NCBI RefSeq assembly: GCF_016859285.1
Contig: NC_053404.1
Location: 18,087,605 to 18,151,604, forward strand
Length of the DNA: 64,000 nt
Reading direction: 5' to 3'
DNA from: Xiphias gladius
Taxonomy: Eukaryota; Chordata; Actinopteri; Istiophoriformes; Xiphiidae
Position 1 is the stretch's first letter; each line of letters begins with the position of its first letter. Shown here in pieces: positions 37,426 to 62,619 of this stretch. The notes beneath the pieces were generated by a model. That model searched no databases. It was not told the origin of the DNA and saw only the letters and a program-made list of their open reading frames with translations. The translations under genes were made by a program, and so were the position numbers.

Positions 37426-39086
37426 TGTTCATCTGTAAAGCTCATCTGTAATTTCTCAAGTCTGTGAAAGTGTTTGGTCCACATAATACTAACATCAACT
37501 TACTTTTATCTGCCTGTTTTACATTCACTCATCTTTTACAGGTCATGGTCAGTTCTCATCACTGCTAGCTCAATGATCCTGACTGACTGTCAACTTTATG
37601 GTGATGATGGAAAAAAAAGCACGTGATACAGTATTCTGTCATGTCCCACAAATGTTCATTTGGCAGCATGTATGATTACTGAGTCTTCTGCTGTTTGAAC
37701 CAATAATTTATCAGATCATGTGGACAAAGATATTGTTCTCCGCTAGGACATTGCAACTGCAAGGAAAGACGTGTAAATAAAATGAGAACAGATACTGTAA
37801 TCTATTATTTCAGCATTTGCACCAATGTTTTCCTAACTAAAGCAAAATTACTTCACAATGAAAGAGGCAATTCATCCTCTCAATCAACAAATGGTTTGGC
37901 TGTATGACTACTCTGAGGTGTGTTTGCCAGTTTCTGCAACTGATTTAAATGATTAGTTTTCAATTTTTGATATCATAGAAAACTTTAATGACACTTTAGT
38001 GACACCAAACAATTCTCACACCATGGCAACGGGCGATGTTTTCATGTTTTGCTTCATCATGACACAACAGATGAATCTGCCAAGTTCTCTGTGTACTTTA
38101 CAGGGTTGTTTTATTTACAGATATTCTTTCATGCAGGTTACACAATCTCACATTTATCAAGAGTGTCAGAAGGAGCTCCCGACTGGCACAGTCATTTCAA
38201 CATCATGGAATGTTCACTGCTTAAAATCAACTATGCTTCAAACTTTAGAAATAATAAAACAAAACAAAACAAATATGGAGCGCTTCGAATCTCCATTTAA
38301 AGATCACGGCATTTTAATTCATTTTAATTTTGAATCGTATTATATTAACATAGGCCTTAACAGTGTCACTCACTGTGCATCTTTGGGCCACATGGGGGCA
38401 CTATACAGACTCTTAAGCACCATTAACCAACATGGGGTAACATTACACTGGACCCTTGACAAAGTATACAACAAAAACAATGTAGTTCTATGGCAATAGA
38501 CATAACATATATCAGGGTTTGGCTTCACTAACAATACTTGTCGGTAAGATAAATTAATTGCAGGGTTTTGTCTCTTCAGAGGATTTGATCATGATATATA
38601 ATAAAAACATAAAATATCTCATTCTATGATTTAACGAGCTGTTATGCAACAAGATTTAAGACATGATCAAGCATATTTTTAATGTAAAGCTATAAGCTGA
38701 CTATCAACACTTGGTTCTTAACATATCCGGGAAATGTAACCGTCGCACACTGACGATCACAGTTACTGCACAGGTCTTCATCAGAAAAGTTGTCAGCAAC
38801 ATACTTATACACATTACAATAGAAATCAGAAATTAGCACAGCACTATATTCAGAAATCTGTGACTGAGCCAAGATTTCAATGGAAAAACAACTATAAAAT
38901 ATACTTAGACTTGGAGTTATATAAACAAGCCTTCTGCAAAAACAACACCAAAAAAATCTACCAATTTGACTGCTATGAGAACAATACCACAGCAGTCAGA
39001 TAGTGAAATCCAAGCATTTTCATGCATTCAAAAAAACATTTTTTACTCATCATTCAAAGTAATCTTCGACGTAGTACATGAAATTA
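37426..39086. other. Spacer between the two convergent PKS genes
   Basis: This 1.6-kb AT-rich spacer contains the 3' ends of both genes. On the minus strand, ATTAAA (TTTAAT at 38,678-38,683) is a possible poly(A) signal for copy B, about 400 nt past its stop. A CTCF-like core CCACATGGGGGCAC lies at 38,388-38,401. An open frame of about 158 codons (ATG at 38,023 to 38,499, plus strand) has no recognisable family. I found no leftover PKS-like sequence here. Confidence 0.5.
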
Positions 39087-42000
39087 TTAATTATTCATTA
39101 CTATACTTGTCAAAGTGGCCAGTGTACTGTTAGGGTCTAGTATTGTAACCAAAGATACATTCACGCCTGTCTCCTGGAAAATCTTATTCTGAAGAGTCAT
39201 GGCCAACATCGAGTCAATACCCAGTGCACCCAGAGCAGAGTCGTCATCCAGCTCATCTGCACTAACATTGATTATGTCACTGACAATTACTCTCACACTT
39301 TCATGTGTGGAAGGCAAATACTGAACTTTGAGTTCATTCCTTATATTATCTTTGAGCTCCATTGCCACTAAAGCTGACAGTCGTTCTCTGAGAGATGCAT
39401 TTTGTGAAAAAACATGAATGTTAAGATTTTTGAAGTTGAACTTGCATATGACTTGTTGTGGTCTGTTCATCAGAAGACACATTTCAAGCGCCTCGTGAAC
39501 CTCACACACATTCATTATCATCATCCCTTTTGCCTCTAAGAACTTTTGGAAATGGTCTTTGTTCAACAAGAGACCAAGGTTCAAAGGACCCCAGTTGATG
39601 GACTGTCCAGCAAGCCCAAGGTTTCTCCGATAATGACAAAATATGTCAAGGAATGAATTGGCTGCTGCGTAGTTACACTGTGAGGCATTGCCAATGAATG
39701 AAGAGATGGAAGAGTAGCACACAAAGTAATCAAGTTTGTTGTGAAGTGTTGCATAGTGAAGATTTAGAGCCCCACTCACTTTGGGCTGCAGCACCTTTCG
39801 GAAGAGCGACTCATCAAGTGTTTCAATCAGTGCGTCATGTAATACTGCAGCACTGTGAAACACTCCTTTGACTGGACAAGAAGAGAATCTTTGTTCAATC
39901 TTTGAGATTGCATCCACTACCTGCATTGACACAGAAACATCACATTGGACATTTATGATACTAACCCCATATCTTTTTTGGAGGAGTCCCATTTCAAACT
40001 GCATTTCATCTGTCAGAATACTTCTGGACAGTGTTGCAATGCAACCTCCACCATTATGGGCGATGAACTTCACCGTCTCAAGTCCCAAACCAGAAAGGCC
40101 CCCTGTTACAATATAAACACAGCTTTGTTTGAAAAGTTGTCCTGGCCTGGTGAGCAAAGGGATATCAGACACTGGACAATGAGATTCTCCATGATCTAAA
40201 ACCACCTGCCGCACTGTTTTTGTGGTGAAATAGGACTCAGAATCTGCGTTGGTCTGAGGCTCTTTTACGCTTGATAATTGAAATGTCTCTCCTTTCAAAG
40301 GTAGAGATCCTGAATCAAAGCCTAATGACATTAGCCAATTAGAGATATTCCTGTTCTGTACTTGCAGATTGGCTCTCTGGAGAACATTAGCTACATCAAG
40401 TTTATGTATGTGCACGTGTTCACTCTTCGTTGCAAACATGCTTGCTGAGTGTGAAGTTGACATGTGACTGCTACATACAAAAACAATATGTCTCTCAAGG
40501 CCACCATTGTGTTGTATTTCCTGCCAAGAGTGATCAAATGGGGGCAGAAAAACAAATACACGACTCTGATCAAGATGTAGAGGTGCTCCTCCCAAATGCA
40601 GCTGGGAGGAAACACTCCAGCCTGACCTGTTTGCTGTCAGAGCTAAAATTTTCATCAGAGCAGAAGCTGAGTTAGAGGAGACAATGGCCAGCTTTCTGTG
40701 CTGTTGTTTTACTATAGGCAGCATTCTCTGCAGGATCTCCCATGCCAGTATGAAGTAAGACACACATGGAGTCTCTCTCAGAAATGAGAAGTTTTTTGTA
40801 CTGTAGCACACAGCTTCAGGAATTCTAATCTTCGCCATGGCAGGAGCTGGATAACATGAAGCAATATGATCTCCCACTCTCAGATTATGAACATCTTTCC
40901 CAACAGATGTGACAATGCCGCTAAAATCTAAAACCAGAAGCTTGTGATTCTGGGATGTGTGCTGGTTCCAATACATTGTCTTGCTGAAGTTTAAATGTGA
41001 AGTGGTGACAGGAAAGTAATCAGATGAGTGCACGCATATATTGGTTAGCTGAATCTCAACTGACTTCTCTTGGATAGGATTTGCATTTGTGTTGCAGGGG
41101 ATGGCAGACATGTGAGCCATTCTGTATGAATCGGTTGTCTGGAGAACAAAGTTGCTCGGATACACTGACTGCATATCACCCTCACATATAGCCTTGTCCT
41201 TCAGCGGGGTCTTTGCTATTCTTGTTGCTGATGCTTTCCCTTTGCCGATCATGACTTCTTGTTGTTTGCAGGTTTTAATTACATGAATCAGCATTTGAAT
41301 GTCATCACTGGTCACAGAAGCAAGGTCAATCAGCTGAAAAGAGAGACCTGCTATCTCTGCCGAACAAGCCCTTGTCATACCAGACAGCACAAAACCCGGA
41401 CTGACATGATCCACAGTTTTTTCTGTCGATCTATAGGTTATGACACGGACAGTGCAAGACGGTCTTCTCTCTTTCAAAGCTAATACAATCTGGCGATATA
41501 CCTCACAGCAAGTAACTAACTTCTTCAGTGTCTGTTCAGATGACAACTGATTGAGATTCTCTACACCCCAAATGAAGAGAACATTTTCCACATCCATATT
41601 TGTGTTAAGTGAGTGAAACACTAAGTCTTGAAGTTGGTCGGACATCCAATAGTCTCTGCTCTCCACAACAACTGACTCTGGGTCTAAGTATGGCCTAAGT
41701 CTTTTAGTAATGCAGAGTTTGTCTTCAAAAACTATTGCTTTTATTTTACAATTTTGCAAGTCTCTCTTGTCACAAATTGTAATTATTTCATTGTGAAAGA
41801 ACAGTGACTGAAGAACATTTGAGCAATTGCCCAAAAATGAGATCCTCACCCTCTTAAGTTCCACTAGTACTTTCCCCTCTGTGGTAGAAAAGCAACCACA
41901 CACTTCAAGGAAGTCTGGGGTCTCTTGAGTTGCTCGTAAATACATGACCATTTTGTCTTGTAATGGTCCTGAAATGGCGACACAACCTATAGCTGAGGGG

Positions 42001-45000
42001 AATCCCTGCTTGGCTGTTAGCCGTCCAACAGCTACCACTGCAGTCATTTGAAGGAAATAGTCTAATAACACAGGGTGGATGAAATAGTCATGAAGGTGTT
42101 TTAGAAGTTCTCCGGGGACTTGAATTTTTGTCACAGCTTCCTTGAATTCATCCCCAAAATGCACATCATCGAGCTGTTTGAAGACAGAGCCATATTCAAA
42201 TCCTGCTTGAGAAAGAATTGAATAAATCTCTTTTCTCTTCAAAATGAATTTGCACCTTTGACGGATCATGTTAAGAGAAATGGTTGGTTCCTCTAACAGT
42301 GGTTGGCCATCTGTACTCTTGTATGTGCCAGAGGCATGTGTTGCGCCAGAAGACTGTATTTTAAAAGAGGCCTCAGTATCTGCATGCTTAACTGTTACTT
42401 TCAACTGATGACAGTTTGAGCTGAGTGTAAACAGACTCTCAAATCTAACACTGAGCTGGAGCAGAGAAGCAGGTTTCTTTGGTTTTAGGCTTGCTATCAC
42501 CGAGGCATAAGCTAGTTCAACATAAAATGCACCTGGCACAATGGAAACACCATTGTTTTTATGCTCCCAAAGATATGGTGCAGTCTCTAATGAGAGGTTG
42601 CACATGTACTCTTTATCTACCTTTGTTTGGGATATGAGTGTTTGGGGAGAAAAAGCAGATAATTTATTACCTCTTCTTACATCTTCAAAATTCAGTTCTT
42701 TCTTTGAGTGGTCGAACTGATAGATTGGAAGAGCTGTGGGCAATGTCTCATAACCCCTGTAGAGTTGACGCCAGTCCACATTTATGCCCAATTCAAATAC
42801 TTTTGCCAAAGTAGACAAGATTGTGTCACAATCTTTCTCTGGCTGGACTGAGGAAAGAACTATGGCGTCATTTCCCAGAGTCTCATGTATGTTCCTTTGA
42901 AGAGCCCTACGAGGTCCAATCTCCACAAAGACCACATTTCTGCTAGACTGCTTATCTTTGGTGGCAGCATGCAGTGTTTTTTCGAATAGAACAGGTTCTC
43001 GGATGTTCTTTGCCCAGTACCTGCCGGTGCTGAAGTCACCATCTGAATACCTGTCTGCAGTCACTGTTGAAAAAAGTTTGCATTCCATGTTGTTAGCATC
43101 TAAAGAATCTATGTTCCTCTCAATGTCATCTAATATAGGATCCATCATATGGCTATGATATGCCGCTGGAACATCCAAGATATGGAGGAAGAGGTTTTTA
43201 TCTCTAAACAGAATCTTAAGTCTTTCATGCAGGATGTCTATAGCATCTGAATCCCCTGACAGTGTGCAGGACAGAGGGCTGTTGAAAGCTGCAACACAAA
43301 TTTTGCCAGAGAAGACTTTAAGGATTTCTAATACCTTTCCTACAGCCACATTACTGACCACAAGCATTTTCCCACCTGTGACCTTGCTCTGAAGAGTACT
43401 GCGGTGGTACAACACTTTAACAGCATTTTCAAGAGAGAGGAGGCCAGAACAGTGAGCTGCAGCAACCTCGCCTACAGAGTGTCCAAGCACTGCATCAGGC
43501 TTGACACCCCAGTGCTTTAGGAGAGTGGCGATGCCAACCTGAATTGCAAAAAGAAGAGGCTGGACAATATTTGGTTTGCTGAAATCATCATTATCATAGT
43601 CACCAGCAAGCCATTGACTGATAATGGTGCTTTTATGACTCTGGAAGAGATTCTCAACCTCTCTGACCTTATCTCTGAAAACAGGAACCTCTCTCAGGAG
43701 CTGATTGCACATACCCTTGTAGGCAACTCCATTCCCACAAAACACAAACACCACCTGGATGTCTGACTTTGCTGACTCAACCTTTATTTTCAGTGCAGAT
43801 GCCAGCTGGTGCTGTAAATCTGAGAGGGAAGTTGACAGGAAGGCCTTCTTATATTTGTGTCTGCGATGACTCCTTCCACATGCTGAGGTGTATGACAATG
43901 CCTGTAAGTCAACTGTTTGAGCCCTGCAAAGCTTTTGATTGGTGTCAGTGATGGATAGGATCAATGATTTCTCAGAGGCTGCAGATACTACAAAGGGTTT
44001 TGGAAAGCCTTTTGGAATCTGTGTGGGAACAGGGCACTTTCTATACTCTCTTAAAATCGCATGTGCATTTGTGCCTCCAAACCCAAAGCTGTTAATCCCA
44101 GCTACCCTCTGTAATGACCTATTTGTCTCCCATCTTTCAGTTTTAGACGGAATACTTAGATTAAGAGCTTTTACGTCTACACTTGCACTGTCTTCAGAGT
44201 AGAAAACGGAGGGCACAATGGTCTCATGCTTCATCATTAAGAGAACCTTAATGAGTCCGGCCACTCCAGCTGCAGATTCTGTATGTCCAATGTTACCCTT
44301 CACAGAGCCAATCCGCAGTGTCTCTGAACCACGACGTCTGGCTTTAGCAATGACGTTTGAGATGCTTCCCGCCTCTGTTGGGTCTCCAACCGGGGTTCCA
44401 GTCCCATGTGCCTCTATGTACTGAACGTTTGCGATGTCAGACTCTGAGTAGAGTCTTCGCAGCAGCTCCTCTTGTTGTGTCATAGAGGGTTTGGTGATTG
44501 GAGTGACTGAGTGTCCATCTTGGTTAACCGCTGTTTTGCTGATGATACCCCATATTTTGTTGCAGTCTTTTACAGCCTATATACAGGAAGTCAAACAATT
44601 AGCAATGTAGCTATTACCTGTAATTGTTAAATCAATGAAATGACTGTAAAGAATATAATAAACACAATAATGTTCTTACATTTTTCAGAGGCTTCAGGAG
44701 AACAACCCCGCAGCCCTCCCCTCTACCGTAGCCATCTGTTCTGCTGGAGAAAGGTTTGCTTGTTCCCTCGGGTGAGATCATCTTCGCCTTGCTGAGAGCT
44801 ACAAACACTCTTGGCTCTATGATAGAGTTGACACCTCCACACAAAGCCATCTCACAGTCTCCTAGTTGAAAAAGAGAATAAAATGAAATATGGAATATAT
44901 AAATACGATGCCTTGGTAAGCTCGCTTTTAGGAATGGCATTTGTAGGTAAAAGAGAATGAAATACCTTGCTTTATGGCCTGGCAGGCTAAATGTAGAGCC

Positions 45001-45829
45001 ACCAAAGATGAGGAACATGCACTGTCAATGGCAAAAGAAGGGCCAGTGAGATTAAAAGTGAAGGAGATTCTATTGGCAGCCACACTCATGGCTGTGCCAG
45101 TGCAATTGTAGTGGGTTACTGTAGTGGGACTGTTACTTCGGAGCATCTCATAATCTCTGTTCATAAGGCCTGCAACACAATCAACGTAGAGTAGGTTACA
45201 ATTTGTGAATCATAAAATTGTGCTTGGAATTTTAAATGTATTATAGAGGGATAGTGATCACCTATGTAAACTCCAGTTCTGCTTCCACTGATGCTTTCCA
45301 TAGCCATTCCCGCGTCTTCTAATGCCCTGTATGTACACTGAAGGAGGAGTTTCTGCTGAGGGTCCATGAAATCAGCCTCTGTTTCAGTGATCCCAAAAAA
45401 CTTGTGATCAAACTCATTAAACCTAAAAATAATATAGAAATATCAGCTCTATCAAAATCCAAACATCTCTCAAGAGAAGGATTAACACTTAATCTGTCTA
45501 CACGGGTATAATGCTTACCCTTCTATAAGAGCTGCTTTGGTTGTTTGTGTCTTTCCGGGTTTGCTATCATCAGCATCATACCAAAATGTGGTGTCAAACC
45601 TTTCTGCTGGAATGTCTACTACACAGTTCTGTCCTTCCAATAGAACCCTCCAGAAATTGTCCAACCCCTCGCCTAAAATAAAATAGACCACAATAACGAT
45701 AATTTACCTTAAATGAAGACAACTAGGAAGACATCTAAATCCTTGCAACGTTGTCATAATTAAAGTCATACCTCCAGGGAAATTGCATCCAATCCCAATG
45801 ACAGCTATGTCATCCTCTGGGTCTTCCAT
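39087..45829 (-). CDS. Type I polyketide synthase, copy B (KS-AT-DH-psiKR-ER-KR-ACP)
   Basis: Six minus-strand exons in transcript order: 45829-45772, 45672-45519, 45422-45262, 45169-44966, 44861-44680, 44576-39087; 2,082 aa. Lengths of exons 1, 2, 3 and 5 (58, 154, 161, 182) equal those of copy A, and exon 4 is 3 nt shorter. KS has Cys176 (DSACSSSL), His310 and His351. AT has [11 protein letters not shown] and AYHSHM. DH has HxxxGxxxxP, closer to canonical than copy A, and LDYFLQ. The ER-like region again lacks the glycine-rich NADPH loop ([11 protein letters not shown]). KR has TGGLSGLG and YSSIS...NYAAAN. ACP has LGIDSM. There is no thioesterase, and the protein stops about 40 residues after the ACP serine. 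The paralogue is intact, with the same predicted chemistry as copy A but diverged sequence outside a short near-identical KS tract. It is probably separately expressed from its own TATA promoter. Confidence 0.93.
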
Positions 45830-45975
45830 TCTTCCTTTGAGATGGTAGTGATGTTTTTCTGGGGATTTTGTTGCTTTATTCTAAAAGCTAAAGTGAAGTT
45901 TCAAGCCTCTCCATAGTGAAGCTCAATGTTCAGTCCTGGTTGTCCTGTCTTTCGTCAGAACAAGTGCTGCTATAC

Positions 45976-45983
45976 TCTTTATA
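45976..45983 (-). promoter_or_regulatory. TATA box of PKS copy B
   Basis: On the minus strand TATAAAGA lies about 150 bp upstream of the start codon, which would place transcription start near 45,950 and give a 5' UTR of roughly 120 nt without an upstream intron. A TATA promoter suggests tissue-restricted expression rather than housekeeping use. This is inferred from motif and spacing only. Confidence 0.5.
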
Positions 45984-45999
45984 AACATTTTGCCGGTCG

Positions 46000-46544
46000 T
46001 CAATGAAAAGAGGAAGAGGACACAACAATGTCCTGGGATGTTGCATCTCAGTAGGCTTCATCTGGAACTAATTACAGTAATTGTAGGTTAAGATAATTTA
46101 AAGGCAGCACTAAATAAGGCTTTGTCCTTCTTTGCAGATAAACAAAGGAACACTGTGTATACTATGAATCTGCCTGTCGCGGGAAGTTTTTAAAATCCTC
46201 TGACTGGTTACTTTGAGTGCAACCTATGGCCAAGTTGTCTCTACAAAGAAAAAGCATTTTACCTTACAGTTGTCCCTATATGTAGCATCATTCAGGGGGA
46301 TATGACCACAATAATCTGGTGTTAAGAGATAAAGAACACAAAAAGAGAGAAAGCCATTTTTTCTCTAACGTAAGACAAAAGTGTGCCTTCCTGAGAAAAA
46401 GAACTTCAAAAAAATGACAGACCACAGAATTTGCTGATGGATGCATGCTTATGAATCTGTCTTGACAGTTCTAACATTAGTAATCATGTTAAAGCTGTTT
46501 TAAGTGATTATTCTATTTAAACAACTGATTATGCATAGAGTGAA
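46000..46544. other. Upstream region of PKS copy B
   Basis: AT-rich, non-coding, with no recognisable gene or repeat. It probably contains the distal promoter of copy B. Confidence 0.4.
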
Positions 46545-47040
46545 AGGTGTCGTTTGTAATGATAAATCACATAGAATTGTCACCTATCTCAGCAGTTCGC
46601 CCCAGCTCTACAGAACATTTTAGCGTCCGTCAGCTCATTATATTGGTTATTCACTGTCTGCCCTCATCAACCCCAATTCCAGCAGCAACATTAGCGGGCA
46701 TCAAACTCTGATAAACCCACTGTAACCAGCAGATACCTGTACATCACCAAAGAGCAGACTGGCAAAGTTAGCAGCTAGCTGGTAAACATAGTGGAGCATT
46801 TAGCAGTTAATATAAAGAGCCAGATATTCACTCAGGTGTTAGCAAAGACCAAACCGTAGTTAAAATGAAATTGTATATTGGACTTACATTCCAAATGAAT
46901 GCCAATGCTGCTCTGTGTCTACTGCATGTGTAAATAAGCAACTGTTTGCGAACAGATTAGCCATAGCAGATTTATACGGTGCTAATATTCCAATGTAGTG
47001 CTGCAGGAGATAGCTTGTTGCACTTCCCTCCAGAGTGGCC
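46545..47040. mobile_element. Interspersed teleost repeat (non-autonomous, class uncertain)
   Basis: The segment carries wording I recall from many copies in percomorph genomes, for example GTTAGCAGCTAGCTGGTAAA, CATAGTGGAGCATTTAGCAG, TCTGTGTCTACTGCATGTGT and GTAGTGCTGCAGGAGATAGC. It has no coding capacity and is bordered on the right by an AAATA/ATA simple repeat. Whether it is a MITE or another short element cannot be settled without a library search. It separates the PKS copy B promoter from the yme1l1 3' UTR. Confidence 0.6.
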
Positions 47041-47087
47041 AAAAAATAAATAAATAAATAGATAAAATAATAATAATAATAATAATG
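47041..47087. repeat. (AAATA)/(ATA)n simple repeat
   Basis: AAATA repeats followed by ATA triplets directly abut the interspersed repeat to the left and may be its A-rich end. Confidence 0.85.
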
Positions 47088-47137
47088 CAAGTTTCATTTA
47101 ATTCATGTACTGTACACATTCATGATTAAGAGAAACA

Positions 47138-47143
47138 TTTATT
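47138..47143 (-). terminator. Candidate poly(A) signal of yme1l1
   Basis: AATAAA on the minus strand lies about 830 nt after the yme1l1 stop codon, close to the edge of the interspersed repeat. Other A-rich matches exist nearer the stop (about 47,568 and 47,720), so alternative ends are possible. Confidence 0.4.
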
Positions 47144-47971
47144 TGGGCTTCAAGAAGGCCTTTGTCTAAAAGAACAAACAGAAGCACAAATCCAGTCCCT
47201 TTTCACTCTTACAATATATACACAGTCCCCCTCATTTATCAGGTACAGTCGAGCTACAAATAGGACATGAGGGCCTATCACTAATTTCAGAAAAAGGGGA
47301 CCTTTGGGCACTTTAATAAATAAGAACATAGACAGCATATTGTAAATGCAACTGAAATACATATTTCAGAGAAAGAACTCTTAATATGAAGAGTTCAACT
47401 ATGAACAGGGTTATCACCTGTACCTTGCTACAGCCAAATGGTACATTCTAAATTGAGGTGCTTTAAGGTCCTATGGTGTTCACCAGTCTGTACAAATTCA
47501 AAATGAGACATAGACACATACATGAAATTAATAGTTTTCATCCTAATTAGCCGTGATCTGTGTCCAATTTATTTGCCTTAGAACCTTACTTGATACCAAA
47601 TATGAATCTGATGTATAAAACTACCATAGAAGTCATTTGCCTTGACAGTGAAGGACAACAAATCCTTAGTGAAATCTCAAACATCTTTGCAAATAGTAGT
47701 GGACAAACTTGTGTAGAACATATATTTATTTTCATCCAATCTAACTGTGGGCGCTTTAAAATTGCTGTGAAACTGAAAGTCTTCTCTACAGGAATTGTCA
47801 AAAACAAATGAAAATTAACATAAGGGATGAAACAAAAATGTCAGCGTAATCTTCACACTGATTATAAGAGGGTTACAAACAAATGTAATACAAGGCCTCC
47901 AAAAGGCCTGTGCTCAATTGCACAGTTTCATATATACATGTTACAAGAGTCTAAAATGTTTACTGAGGTAT

Positions 47972-54623
<6,652 letters not shown>

Positions 54624-55335
54624 TTTTATCGAATGGTAGATCAAACAAAAGATTTCGGGGGCGGACGTATGAGGACAGACCCTCTATACAACGCAAATGA
54701 ACGAGTCCTCCCGGGGTCGGTGTCCTTTTGTTTTCCCTGTTACACAACTTTCAGCAGCTTAGCAAATGACGGCAAATGGATTCTCCGGCGTCTGAGGGTC
54801 AAATGGACTACAAAATGACGTCAGACCTGGTCCAGAATGTGTCGTTACATCACTCGTGGAACAAAAACCACATTAAAAAAATATATTATTAAAATTCTCA
54901 AACTGTATATGACAAATAAATATATAAATTTAATTTATATTTTCCCATTGTGTTTCTTAAGTGGGAAAAACGTTTGACCGTTATTACAACATTCAATATT
55001 TCCGAACCATGCGTGCTCCTTGCTGCCTGATAAAAAATAAAATATTAAAAATAAATATCTGGTTCTATTAGCTTTATTCTTTTGAGGCATATAATATAAA
55101 TGTTAATTCCACAGATAAAATAAAAAACTAACACTTCATTATAGTACACGTTAAGAGCATGTCGTGCTTTGCGTACAGGCAGTAAGTTGAACGTCAGAGG
55201 ACCTCGCGAAAAGAGCAGCGGAATTCAAATTTTCAAAACAAACCCGTGATTGTTGTTTCATCATGCGAGTTGTTACTCTTCGCTGGCTAGCTGTTAAAGA
55301 CACCACCTAAAACCTCCTTTTAAACGAGTTAAATA
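54624..55335. promoter_or_regulatory. Bidirectional promoter of yme1l1 (-) and mastl (+)
   Basis: The two start codons are 712 bp apart and point away from each other. On the yme1l1 side a perfect CRE palindrome TGACGTCA lies at 54,816-54,823, about 195 bp before its ATG. On the mastl side TTTTCGCGA (minus-strand reading of 55,204-55,212) matches an E2F site, and two TTCAAA hexamers at 55,224-55,229 and 55,232-55,237 match the cell-cycle CHR element, about 100 bp before the mastl ATG. No TATA box is evident. E2F plus CHR fits S/G2-M expression of a mitotic kinase, and CRE fits ATF/CREB control of a mitochondrial stress gene. Site use is inferred. Confidence 0.65.
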
Positions 55336-61387
<6,052 letters not shown>

Positions 61388-61525
61388 AGCTGCGAACGCC
61401 GTTTGAGTTTTACTGCAGCGAGCAGTCAGCACATTTTGGCTGTTGATGAAGTCAGAATGTGTGGGGGGGCAGTTGATGAGACGCTGTCACCGCGATAAAC
61501 CCAAAAAAATCAGACCCATTATACA

Positions 61526-61592
61526 AATAAATACACTATAATGATGTGGATTCTGATTGTTTGTTGAAGGCTGTATAGTAATAAGAAATAAA
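61526..61592 (+). terminator. Poly(A) signals of mastl
   Basis: AATAAA occurs at 61,526-61,531 and again at 61,587-61,592, 139 and 200 nt after the stop codon. Either would give a short 3' UTR. Confidence 0.5.
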
Positions 61593-62337
61593 AAAAATTT
61601 AACATATGTGCAATCACAGGTCATAAGAGTCAGATAAAAGCTGAATCTGTTGACTGCTCAGACAGTTACGAGTGTACATATTAGAAAATGAAACTCTTTA
61701 ATACCTTTAGTAAGTGTTACCATATTACATACAGTAGTTATAGCTCTTAAATAAGGTTCTTTCTTTAGCAAAATATCATTTGCTACCATTTGGCTTTGAT
61801 TTCTCTGTTGTCATGGTTTTATATTAATTAAACACAAAATAACTATGTATGTCAGTTCATGTCAGTGTGGCACTTCCTGCCTGATGGTAACTTTCCATGC
61901 CGATTTTTGCTGTTCTGTTCATCTTTCTAATGTTCCCCTGTTGTTAGTAGACTGGGTGGGCGGGCCCCCTGAATTTCTTTGAGGGGGCACAAAACTGCTA
62001 AAGAAAAACATCCTAATATATTCATGAATAGTGTATTTTATTTGTAAATCTTGTTTATAATGTTTAGTGTCGTTTTAAGACGGGAGTGTGTACTTTATCT
62101 ATTTTGCTGCTTTTATGTCACTTGTAATTCTGATGTGATATCATGGTCCACTGTCCCATTTTCCACGCTACTATTTTTTTTTTTTTAAGAAGTTCACTAG
62201 GCTCCTCACTACTTCACACTCAGAAAAAAAGGAAAATACAAATAAAAATCTGTTTGTAACATGATGTACTTTGTGCCTTAATCCGGTAAATTACTAAACA
62301 GCACAATGACAAAATCGGATATTGAAATTGTGCATGT
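61593..62337. other. Intergenic sequence downstream of mastl
   Basis: AT-rich, with a T run at about 62,174-62,187 and no recognisable gene. It may hold longer alternative 3' UTR forms of mastl. Confidence 0.4.
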
Positions 62338-62606
62338 TTAAAGGAATAGTTCGACATTTTGAGATATTTGTTTTCTTGCCGACAGACTTGAAACGGCTCT
62401 GTCCAAAAATATATTTTTAAAATCCGTACAAATGCCGACGTGTAAAAATATGAAGTTTTGGTTTTACGGGGGTTATGTGCTTCCAGCTTGTCGTGCTGAG
62501 CTAACTGTCTGCTAGCCACAGGACATATCTACTGTACAGACACGAAAGTGGTATCAATCTTCTTATGTAACTCAGAAAGTGAATAAATGTATTTCCCATG
62601 ATATCA
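62338..62606. mobile_element. Small inverted-repeat teleost element (MITE-like), degraded copy
   Basis: The left end GGAATAGTTCGACATTTTG, then TTTTCTTGCCGACAG, GGTTTTACGGGGGTTATGTG, ACAGACACGAAAGTGGTATC and finally GTATTTCCCATG match my memory of a very common percomorph repeat whose two ends are inverted copies of the AATAGTTCGACATTTTGGG wording. Here the right inverted end has decayed and part of the middle is missing. It has no coding capacity. The family name is not known to me, and a repeat library would settle it. Confidence 0.65.
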
Positions 62607-62619
62607 ATCCACAATTTAT

